From the NCBI GenBank assembly GCA_044223975.1, contig JBGALI010000003.1:186001-250000 (forward strand): 64,000 bases of DNA, read 5' to 3'. The position numbers were made by a program, and so were the translations under genes. The notes under the pieces were generated by a model. The model ran no database searches. It was given only the letters and a program-made list of their open reading frames with translations, and was not told the DNA's origin. The first letter of the stretch is position 1. The number at the start of each line of letters is the position of its first letter. Source of the DNA: CAZCPB01 sp044223975. GTDB taxonomy: Bacteria > Planctomycetota > Phycisphaerae > Phycisphaerales > UBA1924. This document shows, one piece after another, positions 50,678-59,764 of this stretch.

Positions 50678-50900
50678 GATTCTCTCCCTCTTTCGGTGAA
50701 GACTGCTGATACGCCGGTCGCGGGGTCTCTCCGCCCGAAACCGCACGGGCCCGAAGGAGACTACCACTTCGCGACTTCGATTCAAGTACAATGTGCACAA
50801 GCATTTATGGTGCTGCCGGAATGCGCCGCCGGGTCCGGTAATTTCGCGTGCGCGAGGCGCCCAAGGCCGGTGGGAGAAATCCCGCGGGTCCGAAAACCCC

Positions 50901-51293
50901 TCATTCCGTGGCTTCGATGGTCACGGTCAGACGCTTGGACTGGAACTGATCGCGGTACAACTCTGCACGCTCGCGGTGCGTCACGAGCACCAGGGCCACA
51001 CCCGTCTTGTGCGCTTCCATCATCACCGCGAAGGCGCGCGTGGTGTTGAGGGGCGTGAGTTCGACCAAGGTCGCCACCACGTACTCCATCGTCGGTTCGT
51101 CGGCGTTGTGCAGCAGTACGCGCCACGGCGGCAGCTGCTCAACCTTGCCGCGCGAGGGCGCGGGCCTCTCCTTCACCGCCGCGCCAGCCCCACCGGTGGG
51201 CACGGCCGGCGCCTGTTCGCCCGCGTGCTCCTCCTTGGGGAGTGGCCCGGGCTCCTGGGCGTGCGGAACATCGCTGGTGAAGGCAGGGTCCAT
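50901..51293 (-). CDS. clpS: ClpS-like ATP-dependent Clp protease adaptor
   Basis: 130 residues. After a 50-residue Pro/Ala-rich N-terminal extension comes the ClpS fold: PPWRVLLHNADEPTMEYVVA (N-end-rule binding pocket), TTRAFAVMMEAHKTGVALVL and HRERAELYRDQFQ. ClpS feeds N-degron proteins to ClpAP/ClpCP. Compared with E. coli ClpS, VVLLNDDYTPM is here VLLHNADEPTM, keeping the N-x-D/E-x-x-M pattern. clpA is not adjacent. The long extension may regulate delivery to the Clp ATPase. Confidence 0.85.
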   Translation of the reverse strand: MDPAFTSDVPHAQEPGPLPKEEHAGEQAPAVPTGGAGAAVKERPAPSRGKVEQLPPWRVLLHNADEPTMEYVVATLVELTPLNTTRAFAVMMEAHKTGVALVLVTHRERAELYRDQFQSKRLTVTIEATE

Positions 51294-51336
51294 CGGGCGT
51301 CATTGTCCCACGCTCGCCGCCTCGCGGCCAGCCGAA

Positions 51337-51927
51337 ATGCGTGATAGTCTTGTATTCGCCGCTCCGGCCGCTCCGGCCGAGCCGACCGCACGGGCCAGGA
51401 GGGCCGCCATCGCCGACCCCGACAACCATCCCTCGAGCCATTCCACCGGCCCCGGCTCCGCCAACGCGGGCGGGGTGATGTCGTTGCAGCGACTCCTGTT
51501 GATCGTGACGGGCGCTCACCTGCGCGCCGAGACCCACGACCGGCCGATCGCCTACCGCCTCCGCGAACGCGTGGTCGAACGCCTGACCGCACGCTTCGGG
51601 CCTGAGAAGCACGGGCGGCCGCACCCGCTGGCCCCGGTGGTGTGCTCGGACCTGTGGTACCTCAACAACGAGCCCCTGCGCACGAGGCCGACGGTGTCGA
51701 TCGGCGGCCCGGATGTGAACGCGCTGACGGCGTACTTGGCCGACAAGCTCCCCAGCGTGCTCGCGGTTGAAGATGTGTTCCTTGTGCAGACCGATCCGGA
51801 GATGGTGGATGTGGTGGCCTGCTGCTGGGGCGCCGATGCCGCGGCAACGCTGAGCGCGACCGACGCGTTCGCGGAGCGGTACCTGGACGAGTTCCTCGAC
51901 GCGGCGCTGAAGGCGGGGACGACGTAA
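51337..51927 (+). CDS. Conserved-looking protein of unknown function
   Basis: 196 residues. A low-complexity N-terminus (about 45 residues, Ala/Pro/Ser) precedes a compact domain: LLLIVTGAHLRAETHDRPIA, YRLRERVVERL, CSDLWYLNNEPLRTRPTVSI, VEDVFLVQTDPEMVDVVACC and FAERYLDEFL. It appears to be an alpha/beta protein; I do not recognise the family. Starts are possible at ATG 51337 or 51478. The C-terminus has no membrane segment. It runs divergently from clpS with only 43 bases between. Confidence 0.55.
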   Translation: MRDSLVFAAPAAPAEPTARARRAAIADPDNHPSSHSTGPGSANAGGVMSLQRLLLIVTGAHLRAETHDRPIAYRLRERVVERLTARFGPEKHGRPHPLAPVVCSDLWYLNNEPLRTRPTVSIGGPDVNALTAYLADKLPSVLAVEDVFLVQTDPEMVDVVACCWGADAAATLSATDAFAERYLDEFLDAALKAGTT

Positions 51928-52006
51928 CCAGGGGACAGCCGGATGGTGTGCTCCGCTCTGTTCTCTGTTCGATTGCCGCTTTTCGCGGTTCGTTCTTCGC
52001 CAGCCC

Positions 52007-53371
52007 TCACTTGCCAACGCAGAACGTCGCGAAGATGCGGCCGAGCACATCGTCCACCGAGATTCTGCCGGTGAGTTCGGAGATCGCTTCAACGGCCTCG
52101 CGCAGTCGGCCCGCGACAAGCTCGGGCTGCTCGCGCGAGCGGGGGGCAAGCACGAGAGCGCCGGTGATGGACGCAAGAGCCGCGGCAATGGCACGCCGGT
52201 GCCGCGCGGGGAGCATGGCGTGCGCACCGGTGCGCGAGCCCTGCGCGCCGTCGGCGATGGCACGCCGCAGCACCCGGAGATTCCAGCCGTCGAGCGCACA
52301 CACGGCGATCGGCGCATCGCTCCGCTCGGAGACCGGCCCGCCCGCCTGTAGCGGGCCCACCGGGAGGTCGGCCTTGGTGCGCACGCGGATCACGTGGCGC
52401 GGGGGAGACTCGGCGATCTGCTCGGGCGCGAATCGGCCGGTGGGATCGCAGTGCACGACGACCTGTGCGCGGGCGATCTCGGCGCGGGCCAGGGACTGTG
52501 CGGCGGCGTCAACACCGACGGCGCTCTCATAATCAAGGCCGGCCAGATCGACGAGCGTCACACCCGTCGCGCCGGGGAGTTCGCGCGAGAGGTCGAGCGT
52601 CTCCCGGAGCGCATCGCGCGTGGTGCCCGCGATCGGCGATTCCACGGCGCGATGTCGGCCCAGGAGCGCGTTGAACAGCGTGCTCTTGCCGGCGTTGGGC
52701 GCGCCCGCCAGGACGACGACGGGGAGCTCATCGGACGAGGCCTCCCCCGCGGCGGCGCCGAGCCGTTCCGACATCGCGCCGGCGAGCGCGCCGAGGCGCT
52801 CGCCCAATGATTCGGGCGTGATGGCGACGACGTCTTCCTGATCGGTGAAGTCGATGCCCGCTTCGACGAGCGCGAGCAGGCTGGTGATCTCGTCGGCCCA
52901 CTGCGCGTGAAGTTCTCCGGCGCGTCCGCTTGAGAGCTCGCGCGCGGCATCGAGTTCCTCGGCGTTCCGTGCCGCGATGAGCGCGCCGACGCCTTCGCCC
53001 TGTTCGAGCGAGAGCTTGTTGTTCAAGAACGCGCGGGCGGTGAACTCGCCGGGGCGTGCGAGGCGGACGCCCGGGCACTCGAGCAGACGGGCAAGGACAC
53101 GCTCGGCGAGGACAGGGTTGCCGGGAATCTGGAGCTCTGCCGCGTCCTCGCCGGTGTAGGAGTGCGGGGCGCGGAAGGTGAGGAGCAGGCACGGCAATTC
53201 GAGCGAGCCGGCAAGGCAAAGGCGAGCCGCGTGAGCGCCGGGAAGCGCCGCGGCACCGAGAAGGATGGAGTCGAGCATCGCCGCGGTGCTCGACCCCGAC
53301 AGCCTGACGATGGCACGCGCGGAGCGGCCCGGGGGAGACGCGATGGCGGCGATGGTTTCGGGGAAGGGCAT
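52007..53371 (-). CDS. mnmE: tRNA modification GTPase MnmE
   Basis: 454 residues. With MnmG makes the 5-substituted uridine of wobble-position tRNAs. N-terminal formyl-THF-binding domain (MPFPETIAAIASPPGRSARA, RAPHSYTGEDAAE, RPGEFTARAFLNNKL); GTPase domain with P-loop GAPNAGKS (223-230), switch I AGTTRD, DLAGL, and RTKADLPVG in the NKxD position (T replaces N); C-terminal helical domain ending FCVGK, equivalent to the conserved FCIGK. Slightly shorter G domain than usual. mnmG is not in the window. Confidence 0.94.
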   Translation of the reverse strand: MPFPETIAAIASPPGRSARAIVRLSGSSTAAMLDSILLGAAALPGAHAARLCLAGSLELPCLLLTFRAPHSYTGEDAAELQIPGNPVLAERVLARLLECPGVRLARPGEFTARAFLNNKLSLEQGEGVGALIAARNAEELDAARELSSGRAGELHAQWADEITSLLALVEAGIDFTDQEDVVAITPESLGERLGALAGAMSERLGAAAGEASSDELPVVVLAGAPNAGKSTLFNALLGRHRAVESPIAGTTRDALRETLDLSRELPGATGVTLVDLAGLDYESAVGVDAAAQSLARAEIARAQVVVHCDPTGRFAPEQIAESPPRHVIRVRTKADLPVGPLQAGGPVSERSDAPIAVCALDGWNLRVLRRAIADGAQGSRTGAHAMLPARHRRAIAAALASITGALVLAPRSREQPELVAGRLREAVEAISELTGRISVDDVLGRIFATFCVGK

Positions 53372-53470
53372 CGGCGTGGAATCAAAGCACGCACGCCGTG
53401 CACGAGCGAACGGAGCATACCGAACCTCTGGGCCACGGGAACAACGTCGCCACTCACGCCGACGATTCGC

Positions 53471-54715
53471 TTACGCCCGTTCCCTCGCCAGCTCCTCCCC
53501 CACCGCCGCCGCCAGGTACTCGTACTGCCCGATCGAGTTGTACACCTGCGCGCTGAGCCGGATGGTCCGGCCCTTGCCCGCGACCGACCAGATCGGAACC
53601 TGGATGCGGTGGCGCTCGATCAACGCCTCCTGCAGCGCATCGTGGTACTTGCTCTTGCGCGCCGCGAGCTTCGCGCGGATCGCCTCGGGCTGCTCGGGCA
53701 GTCGGATCGTGCACAGGTTTCCGAGCATCGACTCGGGCGCCGGGGGCTCGACCTTCAGCTCGCGGCAGACGATCTCGCGGCCCTTGAGCAGCAGCGCGCG
53801 GTTGTGATCGAACACCGCCGGCCACCCGTCGCGGAAGACCTTCCCCATGAACTCGATCGCGTCGGGGATCGCCATGAACGGCGTCATGTCGGATGTGCCG
53901 ACGAAATCAAACTCGGTGAGGAACTGGGCCCTATCGGGCTTGGGGTTCTCGGCGAAGTTGGAGAGCACCATCGGACGGAAGTTTTTCTGCCGGTCCTCGC
54001 GCACCCACAGGAACGCCGAGCCCTTGGGGGCGCACAGCCACTTGTGGCAGTTGCTGGTGTAGTAGCTGGCGCCGAGCTTCGTGAGGTCCAGACCGCGCAC
54101 GAAGCCCGCGGCGTGGGCGCCGTCGATGATCGTGCGGATGCCGCGGCGCTCAAGCTCGGGGACCAGGCGATCCAGCGGCAAGATAAGCCCGCTTGAACTG
54201 GTCACGTGGCTGATAAGCGCGGCTTTGGTCTTTGACGTCACCCTGGCCATGATGAGGTCGTACACCTGCTCCGGGCCCGCGACGGGAAACGGGATCGTGA
54301 CCGGCACCAGCGTCGCCCCCACCATGCCGCACACATCGCGCAGGTTGTTCATGCACGCCGGATACTCATGGTTGTTGGCAAGGATCTCATCGCCTGCCAT
54401 GATCGCGCCCGTGCGCGCCAGGTGGTGCAGCACTGTCGCCACCGCCAGTGTCGCGTTGGTGACGGGAGCGAAGTCTTGGGCGCGGGCATTCAGGAACGCG
54501 CCCAGCGCCGCCCGGGCGCGGTCCAAGAGACCCCAGTACTCCTCGACGAAGTACCGGACGGCCTCGGCCTCCATGCGGTTGCGGAGGCGCTGCTGCGCAT
54601 GAAGCACCGCGGTCGGGCAGGCCCCGAAGCTGCCGTGGTTCAGGTAGCAGATTGAAGGGTCAAGCTGCCAGTGCACGGCAAGCGGCGAGGGGAACGGCGG
54701 GTGTCGGTCGGGCAT
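53471..54715 (-). CDS. Class V aminotransferase, isopenicillin-N-epimerase-like
   Basis: 414 residues, fold-type I PLP enzyme. Start LDPSICYLNHGSFGACPTAV is typical of the isopenicillin N epimerase-like branch; PLP-binding SNCHKWLCAPKGSAFLWV contains the Schiff-base lysine; ISHVTSSSGLILPLDRLVPE and IIDGAHAAGFVRGLDLTKLG include the conserved Asp. In this branch enzymes act on sulfur-containing amino acids, kynurenine-like compounds or ergothioneine-type C-S bonds. The substrate cannot be assigned. A longer open frame to 55225 is antisense to the YeiH gene and rejected. Confidence 0.88.
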   Translation of the reverse strand: MPDRHPPFPSPLAVHWQLDPSICYLNHGSFGACPTAVLHAQQRLRNRMEAEAVRYFVEEYWGLLDRARAALGAFLNARAQDFAPVTNATLAVATVLHHLARTGAIMAGDEILANNHEYPACMNNLRDVCGMVGATLVPVTIPFPVAGPEQVYDLIMARVTSKTKAALISHVTSSSGLILPLDRLVPELERRGIRTIIDGAHAAGFVRGLDLTKLGASYYTSNCHKWLCAPKGSAFLWVREDRQKNFRPMVLSNFAENPKPDRAQFLTEFDFVGTSDMTPFMAIPDAIEFMGKVFRDGWPAVFDHNRALLLKGREIVCRELKVEPPAPESMLGNLCTIRLPEQPEAIRAKLAARKSKYHDALQEALIERHRIQVPIWSVAGKGRTIRLSAQVYNSIGQYEYLAAAVGEELARERA

Positions 54716-54776
54716 GGTGCGGTTACAGTAGGATCGAGGGCATTCACCACTCTCCGTTGCAAGTCCCCATCCCACG

Positions 54777-55787
54777 ATGAGCCTTACCGCCCCCAACCCG
54801 GCCAAGATCGCCCTGTTTCTTGCCGCGGCGGCGTTCTCCCTGACGCCGTGGTGCCAGCCGTGGATGGCGCTGGCGCTGGGCATGGCGCTCGCGCTGGCTG
54901 GGCTCACGGTCTTCGAGGCCACGGCGAAGAAGGTCTCACGCTTTCTGATCCAGGCGTGCATCGTGATGCTCGGCCTGCGGCTGGCGCTGGGCGAGCTGGC
55001 GCACGCCGCGGCTTCCGGCCTGGTCTTTGCCGCGGCAACGATCGTGGGCACGCTGGCCCTGGGCGCTCTGGCGGGCCGCGTGCTCCGCGTGGATCGCGAG
55101 GTAAGCACGCTCATCTCATCCGGCACGGCGGTGTGCGGCGGCTCGGCGATCGCGGCGGTGGGCGCGTCGATCGGCGCTTCCTCGGCGAACATGGCCGTCG
55201 CGACCGGCGCCGTGTTCATCCTCAACGCGATCGCGCTCTACGTCTTCCCGCCGATCGGGCACGCCCTGCACCTCAGCGACGTGCAGTTCGGCACGTGGGC
55301 CGGTGTGGCGATCCACGACATGTCGTCGGTGGTCAACGCGTCGAAGAACTTTCACGCCGGATCGGTCGAGGTTCCCGTCGCGCTCGACACGGCCAACGTG
55401 GTGAAGCTTTCGCGCGTGATCTGGATCGCGCCCATCTCGCTCCTGGCCCGTTGGTGGATGAGCCGCGCGGCCGCGAAACCGGGCGCCGCCGCAGGGGCGT
55501 CCGCGTCGCCGGGCGCGGGCGTGCGCCAGTCCCCGATCCCGATCTTCATCGTGCTGTTCCTGGCCGCCAGCGCGCTGCGGACGTTCGTGCCGCGCCTGGG
55601 CGATTACGCTGAGCCGATCCGGCTCGTCGCGAGCAGCGGCTTCCAACTCGCTTTGTTCCTGATCGGCGCGGGACTGTCGCGGAAAGCGATCGCGAGCGTG
55701 GGCCCGCGGGCGCTGGGCCTGGCGGTGCTGCTGTGGGCGTTCATCAGCGTCGCGGCGCTGCTGGTCGTGCGGGCGACAGTGACCTGA
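54777..55787 (+). CDS. YeiH/UPF0324 family putative sulfate exporter
   Basis: 336 residues, about ten transmembrane helices. Family pattern: FEATAKKVSRFLIQACIVML, SSGTAVCGGSAIAAVGASIG (most conserved stretch), WAGVAIHDMSSVVNASKNFH and LALFLIGAGLSRKAI. Proteins of this family are named putative sulfate exporters, though transport is poorly tested. Divergent from the aminotransferase; 61 bases between starts. Confidence 0.9.
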   Translation: MSLTAPNPAKIALFLAAAAFSLTPWCQPWMALALGMALALAGLTVFEATAKKVSRFLIQACIVMLGLRLALGELAHAAASGLVFAAATIVGTLALGALAGRVLRVDREVSTLISSGTAVCGGSAIAAVGASIGASSANMAVATGAVFILNAIALYVFPPIGHALHLSDVQFGTWAGVAIHDMSSVVNASKNFHAGSVEVPVALDTANVVKLSRVIWIAPISLLARWWMSRAAAKPGAAAGASASPGAGVRQSPIPIFIVLFLAASALRTFVPRLGDYAEPIRLVASSGFQLALFLIGAGLSRKAIASVGPRALGLAVLLWAFISVAALLVVRATVT

Positions 55788-55819
55788 TGGTGATGGACTG
55801 TTAAGCCGGGCCGCGGGGT

Positions 55820-56185
55820 TCAGCCGGTCACATCCACGCGCCGGCCGAGCGAAACGCCGGTTGCCGCGATATTGCGGTCGGCGGGGTGGCGATAGAGCGG
55901 CAGGGCGCCGGCGGACGCGTTGGCCACAGGGCGGGATACCTCGAAGTTCACGGGCACGGCAACGGACGCCGCCACGAGCTTGGAGACCTTCGAGGACGGC
56001 GCGGCGGCCGGCGTCGCCTTTGCTCCCATCGCCCGCGATGAAAGGTCCACCGAGTCGGCACGCCGTGCCGCGAGCGATTCGGCGACCGACGGTGCGGGAG
56101 CCGGCCGCGCCCCGCGCACGGAACGATCCACGCCGGGCGGCGTATTCACGGGGAACGAGAAGTTGGCTGGGGTTGTTCCTTCCAT
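55820..56185 (-). CDS. Small uncharacterised protein
   Basis: About 121 residues (125 if the GTG at 56197 is used). Ala/Pro/Ser-rich and mostly disordered, ending in ALPLYRHPADRNIAATGVSL, GRRVDVTG, which looks like a short conserved C-terminal motif. No domain can be named; low complexity means even the coding call is not certain, but codon use fits. Convergent with YeiH (33 bases apart). Confidence 0.45.
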   Translation of the reverse strand: MEGTTPANFSFPVNTPPGVDRSVRGARPAPAPSVAESLAARRADSVDLSSRAMGAKATPAAAPSSKVSKLVAASVAVPVNFEVSRPVANASAGALPLYRHPADRNIAATGVSLGRRVDVTG

Positions 56186-56328
56186 GGACCGCGTCACTGT
56201 ACCAGCCCGTGTTCCCTGAAAAAACGTCCAGCGCGGTTATCCGGGAGACCATTTCGCACGCGAAAACTGCGCCCCGTGGAACCCTCTATCGTTGACCGCC
56301 GTCCCCGGACGGCACGGAGACCCCGAGC

Positions 56329-57000
56329 ATGCGACCGACGACCTTGTTCTTTGGCCCGTTCTGTCGAGCCCTTCCCGGCGTGGCGGCCGCCCTGGTGCTC
56401 GGTTTGCTCGTGCTCCCGGGGTGCTCGCACTCGTACGAATCCGTGCCGCTTTCGTTGACGGCCAAGGGCGACCGGCCCGTGGCGCTCGCGGTGCTCGACC
56501 AGCGGCCGTATATCAACCCTTCGCCCTCGGGCAAGAGCCCGGCGTACGTGGGCGTGCAGTACTCGCTGGAGGGAATCCCTTTCGACGTGAAGACCGCTTC
56601 GGGCCGTCCGATGGCCTCGGACTGGGCCGACGCGATCGCGGCGGCGCTCCGAGCCCGCGGGTTTGATGTGCGCGTCCTCCCGACCACCAACTCGATGGAC
56701 CGCGCGGCGGTGATCCGCGAGCTGGGCGCGACGGGCTCGCGCTCGCTCTTCATCGGCGTCAAGGACTGGAACGTGGACGCGCGCCAGGCGGCGGATGTGG
56801 ATTTCCAGATCACCGTGCAGGCGCTCGACGAGAACGGCAAGGTCCTGGCGGAAACCGGCGCGGGCGGGCGCGAGCATCTGGGCGCCGACTTCGTGAACGG
56901 CGCGACCTACTCGCGCGACCAGGCGATCGCGGCGTTCAAGTCCAAGATGGAGCAGCTGCTGAACGACCCGAAGATCGTGGAGGCGTTGGGGGGGAAGTGA
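56329..57000 (+). CDS. Lipoprotein of unknown function
   Basis: 223 residues. Lipoprotein signal with lipobox VLPGCSH at about residue 32. The mature part is alpha/beta, starting SVPLSLTAKGDRPVALAVLD, with ALRARGFDVRVLPTTNSMDR and FIGVKDWNVDARQAADVDFQ, the layout of periplasmic proteins that resemble YajG or DUF4136-type lipoproteins. Function unknown. The stop codon TGA at 56998-57000 is part of the octamer array that follows. Confidence 0.75.
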   Translation: MRPTTLFFGPFCRALPGVAAALVLGLLVLPGCSHSYESVPLSLTAKGDRPVALAVLDQRPYINPSPSGKSPAYVGVQYSLEGIPFDVKTASGRPMASDWADAIAAALRARGFDVRVLPTTNSMDRAAVIRELGATGSRSLFIGVKDWNVDARQAADVDFQITVQALDENGKVLAETGAGGREHLGADFVNGATYSRDQAIAAFKSKMEQLLNDPKIVEALGGK

Positions 57001-57111
57001 CGGAGTGACGGAGTGACGCAGTGACCAAGTGACGAAGGAAAGACGCTGAGTCGGCTCGCTCGCGATCCGCCTTTCCACTCAGTCACTCAGTGACTCCGTC
57101 ACTCAGTCACT
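56996..57111. repeat. Inverted octamer arrays between convergent genes
   Basis: Left array 56996-57035: AGTGACGG, AGTGACGG, AGTGACGC, AGTGACCA, AGTGACGA. Right array 57080-57111 in opposite orientation: CAGTCACT, CAGTGACT, CCGTCACT, CAGTCACT. Inner edges again form an inverted repeat (GGAAAG at 57037, CTTTCC at 57071). It lies between the lipoprotein stop and the citrate synthase stop, so both transcripts could end in a long imperfect hairpin. Same design as the heptamer loci, with a different unit length and sequence. Confidence 0.85.
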
Positions 57112-57122
57112 TCCGAGGGCCC

Positions 57123-58253
57123 TCACCGCTGGCCCACCGGCGTGTACTTCACGTCGTGCGGGCCGACGTAGTCGGCGTTGGGGCGGAACAGGCGGTTGTC
57201 GGTGAGCTGCTCAATGATGTGGGCGGCCCAGCCGCCGACGCGCGAGAGCACGAACGCGGGCGTGAAGAGGTCCAGCGGCAGGCCGATGCAGTGGTACGTG
57301 GTGGCCGAGTAGAAATCGACGTTGGGGTAGATCCCCTTGGCCGCCTTCTCGCGGTTCATCACGTCCTCGATCTTGCTCGACTTGTCGTACAGGGCCATGT
57401 TGCCGGTGTCGTGCGCGAGCTGCTTGGCGAGGACCTTGAGGTGCGTGGCCCGCGGGTCATAGGCCTTGTAGATGCGGTGGCCGAAGCCGGGGATCTTGGC
57501 CTTGGCCGCCAGCTTGGCCTGGATGAAGCTCTCGGCCTGCTCCACGCTGGGGATCTCGCCGAGCATCTTCATGACGTCCTCGTTGGCCCCGCCGTGGAGC
57601 GGGCCGCGGAGGCTGCCGATCGCGGCGGTCATCGCCGAGTAGATGTCGGTCATCGTCGAGACCACGACGCGGGCCGAGAACGTCGAGTTGTTGAGGCCGT
57701 GGTCGGTGTGCAGCACCAGGCACACGTCCAGCGCCTTGGCCATCGTCGGCGTGGGACGCGTGCCGTTGAGCATGTACAGGAAGTTCTCGGCGATCGACAT
57801 GCTCTTGTCGGGCGGCACCAGGGCCAGGCCCTGGCGGTAGCGGTGGAACGCCGCGAGGATCGTCGGGACGACCGCGAGGATCGTGAGCGCCTTCTCGCGG
57901 ATCGCGGGGATGTCCGTCTCGTTGGGCTTGGGGTCGTACAGCCCCAGCGCCGACACCAGCGTCCGCATCACGTGCATCGGCTGGGCGGTCTTGGGGATCG
58001 TGTTCAGCACCGCGACCATCTCGCGCGGCATGTCGTACCGCTTGCGCACCTCGGCGCGCAGGGCCTCAAGCTCGGCGGCTTTGGGCAGGCGGCTGTTCCA
58101 CAGCAGGAAGACCGTCTCCTCGAAGCTCGAGTTGGTGGCCAGCTCGCCGATCGGGATCCCGATGTACTCCAGGATGCCACGCTCACCGTCGATGTACGAC
58201 ATGTGCGTCTCGGCGGCCACCACCCCTTCCAAGCCCTTGGAGAAAGCTGCCAT
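57123..58253 (-). CDS. Citrate synthase
   Basis: 376 residues. Condenses oxaloacetate and acetyl-CoA. The catalytic triad is in place: H220 in GPLHGGANE, H259 in PGFGHRIYKAYDPRA, D313 in YPNVDFYSA; LHTDHGLNNSTFSARVVVST and HVMRTLVSALG are also typical. The shorter, gram-positive-like (type I dimer) form rather than the hexameric form of E. coli, judging by length. Independent transcript; its 3' end abuts the octamer arrays. Confidence 0.95.
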   Translation of the reverse strand: MAAFSKGLEGVVAAETHMSYIDGERGILEYIGIPIGELATNSSFEETVFLLWNSRLPKAAELEALRAEVRKRYDMPREMVAVLNTIPKTAQPMHVMRTLVSALGLYDPKPNETDIPAIREKALTILAVVPTILAAFHRYRQGLALVPPDKSMSIAENFLYMLNGTRPTPTMAKALDVCLVLHTDHGLNNSTFSARVVVSTMTDIYSAMTAAIGSLRGPLHGGANEDVMKMLGEIPSVEQAESFIQAKLAAKAKIPGFGHRIYKAYDPRATHLKVLAKQLAHDTGNMALYDKSSKIEDVMNREKAAKGIYPNVDFYSATTYHCIGLPLDLFTPAFVLSRVGGWAAHIIEQLTDNRLFRPNADYVGPHDVKYTPVGQR

Positions 58254-58394
58254 TGTCTCGGTCCTTGTGTCGCGGAGTGCGCCCCGGAATCACACGGCCC
58301 GCCCGGGGAAGCGGAAAGCACTATAGACGAGCTTCTCGCAAACTGACATCAGGGAAAACTCCCGGGGGCTGGCACTTCCGGGTACCATGGGGTC

Positions 58395-59552
58395 GTGTTC
58401 ATACCTCTCGGAACAGGCCGGCCGCTGCAGCGGACCACGGTCGTCAACCACGCGCTGATCTCGCTGAACCTGATCGCGTTCGGGGCGTGCGTGGTGGCAC
58501 AGGGGCTGGGCGACAACACGTTCCAGATGCTCACGGATCGCTTCGGCCTCCTGTGGAAACCCTCGGAGCCCTGGCGCTTCCTCACTTACACGCTGCTGCA
58601 CGACGGCTGGTGGCACATCATCGGCAACATGCTCTTCCTGTGGGTCTTCGGCGCCAGCGTCGAAGACCGGCTGGGAAGGGTCGGCTACCTCCTGCTCTAC
58701 ATCGCCGGCGCGGTGGGCGCGGGCGCGGCCCACGTGGCCGTCAGCCACGCGACCGTGATCGGCGCCTCGGGTGCCGTCGCTGCCGTCAGCGGCGCGTTCC
58801 TCATCTTCTTCCCGCGCACCCACATCCGCACGCTCGTGCTCTTCTTCATGATCGGGATCCTCAACATCCCCGCGGCGTGGTTCATCGGCTTTGCGATCGC
58901 GCGGGACTTCCTGTTCATGTCCGGCCAGGCCGACGAGGTCGCCCGGGCGGCGCACCTGGGCGGGTACGCCGTGGGGATCGTGACCGCGCTCGCGCTCCTG
59001 GCCTTCAAGGTCGTGCCGCGCGAGCACTACGACGCCCTCAGCCTCTTCAAGCACGGCCAGCGCAGGCGCGATATCCGCGAAGCGGTTGAAGAGTCGCAGC
59101 GGCGCATCCAGAAGAAAGCCGCGGCAACCGCCGAGAGCGCCATCGTCGACGCTATCGCCGAGGACCGCGCCGCCGTCTCGACACGCCTGGGCGCCCACGA
59201 CTTCGAGGGCGCCATGAAGGCCTACCGCGTGCTGCTCGAACGCCACGCCAAGACGCCCGCGGCCGCGAGCCTGAGCCGGCGCTACCAGCTGGAGATCGCC
59301 AACGCGTTCTTCAACGCGCACGACTATGCCACGGCCATGGCCGCGTACGAACGCTTCCTCGACGCCTACCCGCGCGACCCCGAGATCGCGCACGTCAAGC
59401 TGCTCATGGGCCTGATCGCCGCCCGCTACCTCCACCAGCCTGACCGGGCCCGGACGCTCATCACCGACGCCAGCCCGGCCCTTCGCGACCAGGAGCAGGT
59501 GGGCCTGGCGCAGCAGCTCCTCGCGGACCTGCGCGGCGGGCAGACGGCATGA
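58395..59552 (+). CDS. Rhomboid-family intramembrane serine protease with C-terminal TPR-like domain
   Basis: 385 residues. Six-helix rhomboid core: WRFLTYTLLHDGWWHIIGNM then LFLWVFGASVEDRLG in L1/helix 2, catalytic Ser125 in IGASGAV, catalytic His187 in ARAAHLGGYAVG. Residues after 215 are soluble and helical with tetratricopeptide-like repeats (FEGAMKAYRVLLERHAKTPA, DYATAMAAYERFLDAYPRDP), a domain layout seen in many planctomycete rhomboids. GTG start at 58395. The nonamer repeat begins about 50 bases after its stop. Confidence 0.92.
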   Translation: MFIPLGTGRPLQRTTVVNHALISLNLIAFGACVVAQGLGDNTFQMLTDRFGLLWKPSEPWRFLTYTLLHDGWWHIIGNMLFLWVFGASVEDRLGRVGYLLLYIAGAVGAGAAHVAVSHATVIGASGAVAAVSGAFLIFFPRTHIRTLVLFFMIGILNIPAAWFIGFAIARDFLFMSGQADEVARAAHLGGYAVGIVTALALLAFKVVPREHYDALSLFKHGQRRRDIREAVEESQRRIQKKAAATAESAIVDAIAEDRAAVSTRLGAHDFEGAMKAYRVLLERHAKTPAAASLSRRYQLEIANAFFNAHDYATAMAAYERFLDAYPRDPEIAHVKLLMGLIAARYLHQPDRARTLITDASPALRDQEQVGLAQQLLADLRGGQTA

Positions 59553-59604
59553 GTTGAAGATGAAGGTGAAGGAGTTCAAGAAGGTGAGCCAGCCAAGAAT
59601 CTAG

Positions 59605-59721
59605 ATCACCTCCATCACCTCCATCACCTCCATCACCTCCATCACCTCCATCACCTCCATCACCTCCATCACCTCCATCACCTCCATCACCTCCATCACC
59701 TCCATCACCTCCATCACCACC
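59605..59721. repeat. Nonamer tandem array between rhomboid gene and trpF
   Basis: Twelve perfect copies of ATCACCTCC (59605-59712) and one variant ATCACCACC. On the other side, 59556-59590, lies a degenerate purine-rich stretch with GAAGATGAAGGTGAAGGAG and AAGGTGAG that partly complements it (GGAGGTGAT), again giving an inverted arrangement. The perfect copies suggest recent expansion, and copy number is likely to vary between strains. It lies 44 bases before trpF and may shift the distance between trpF and its promoter. On the minus strand it reads as a Gly-Gly-Asp repeat, but no gene signals support that. Confidence 0.9.
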
Positions 59722-59764
59722 ACTTCCCCCGCGCCCTCCCGCCTCCGCCTCCCAACAATCCCCC

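Noticed and set aside
53471..55225. Longer aminotransferase starting upstream at 55225
   Set aside because: The extra 170 residues are antisense to the YeiH gene, and MPDRHPPF at 54715 leads directly into the conserved N-terminus.
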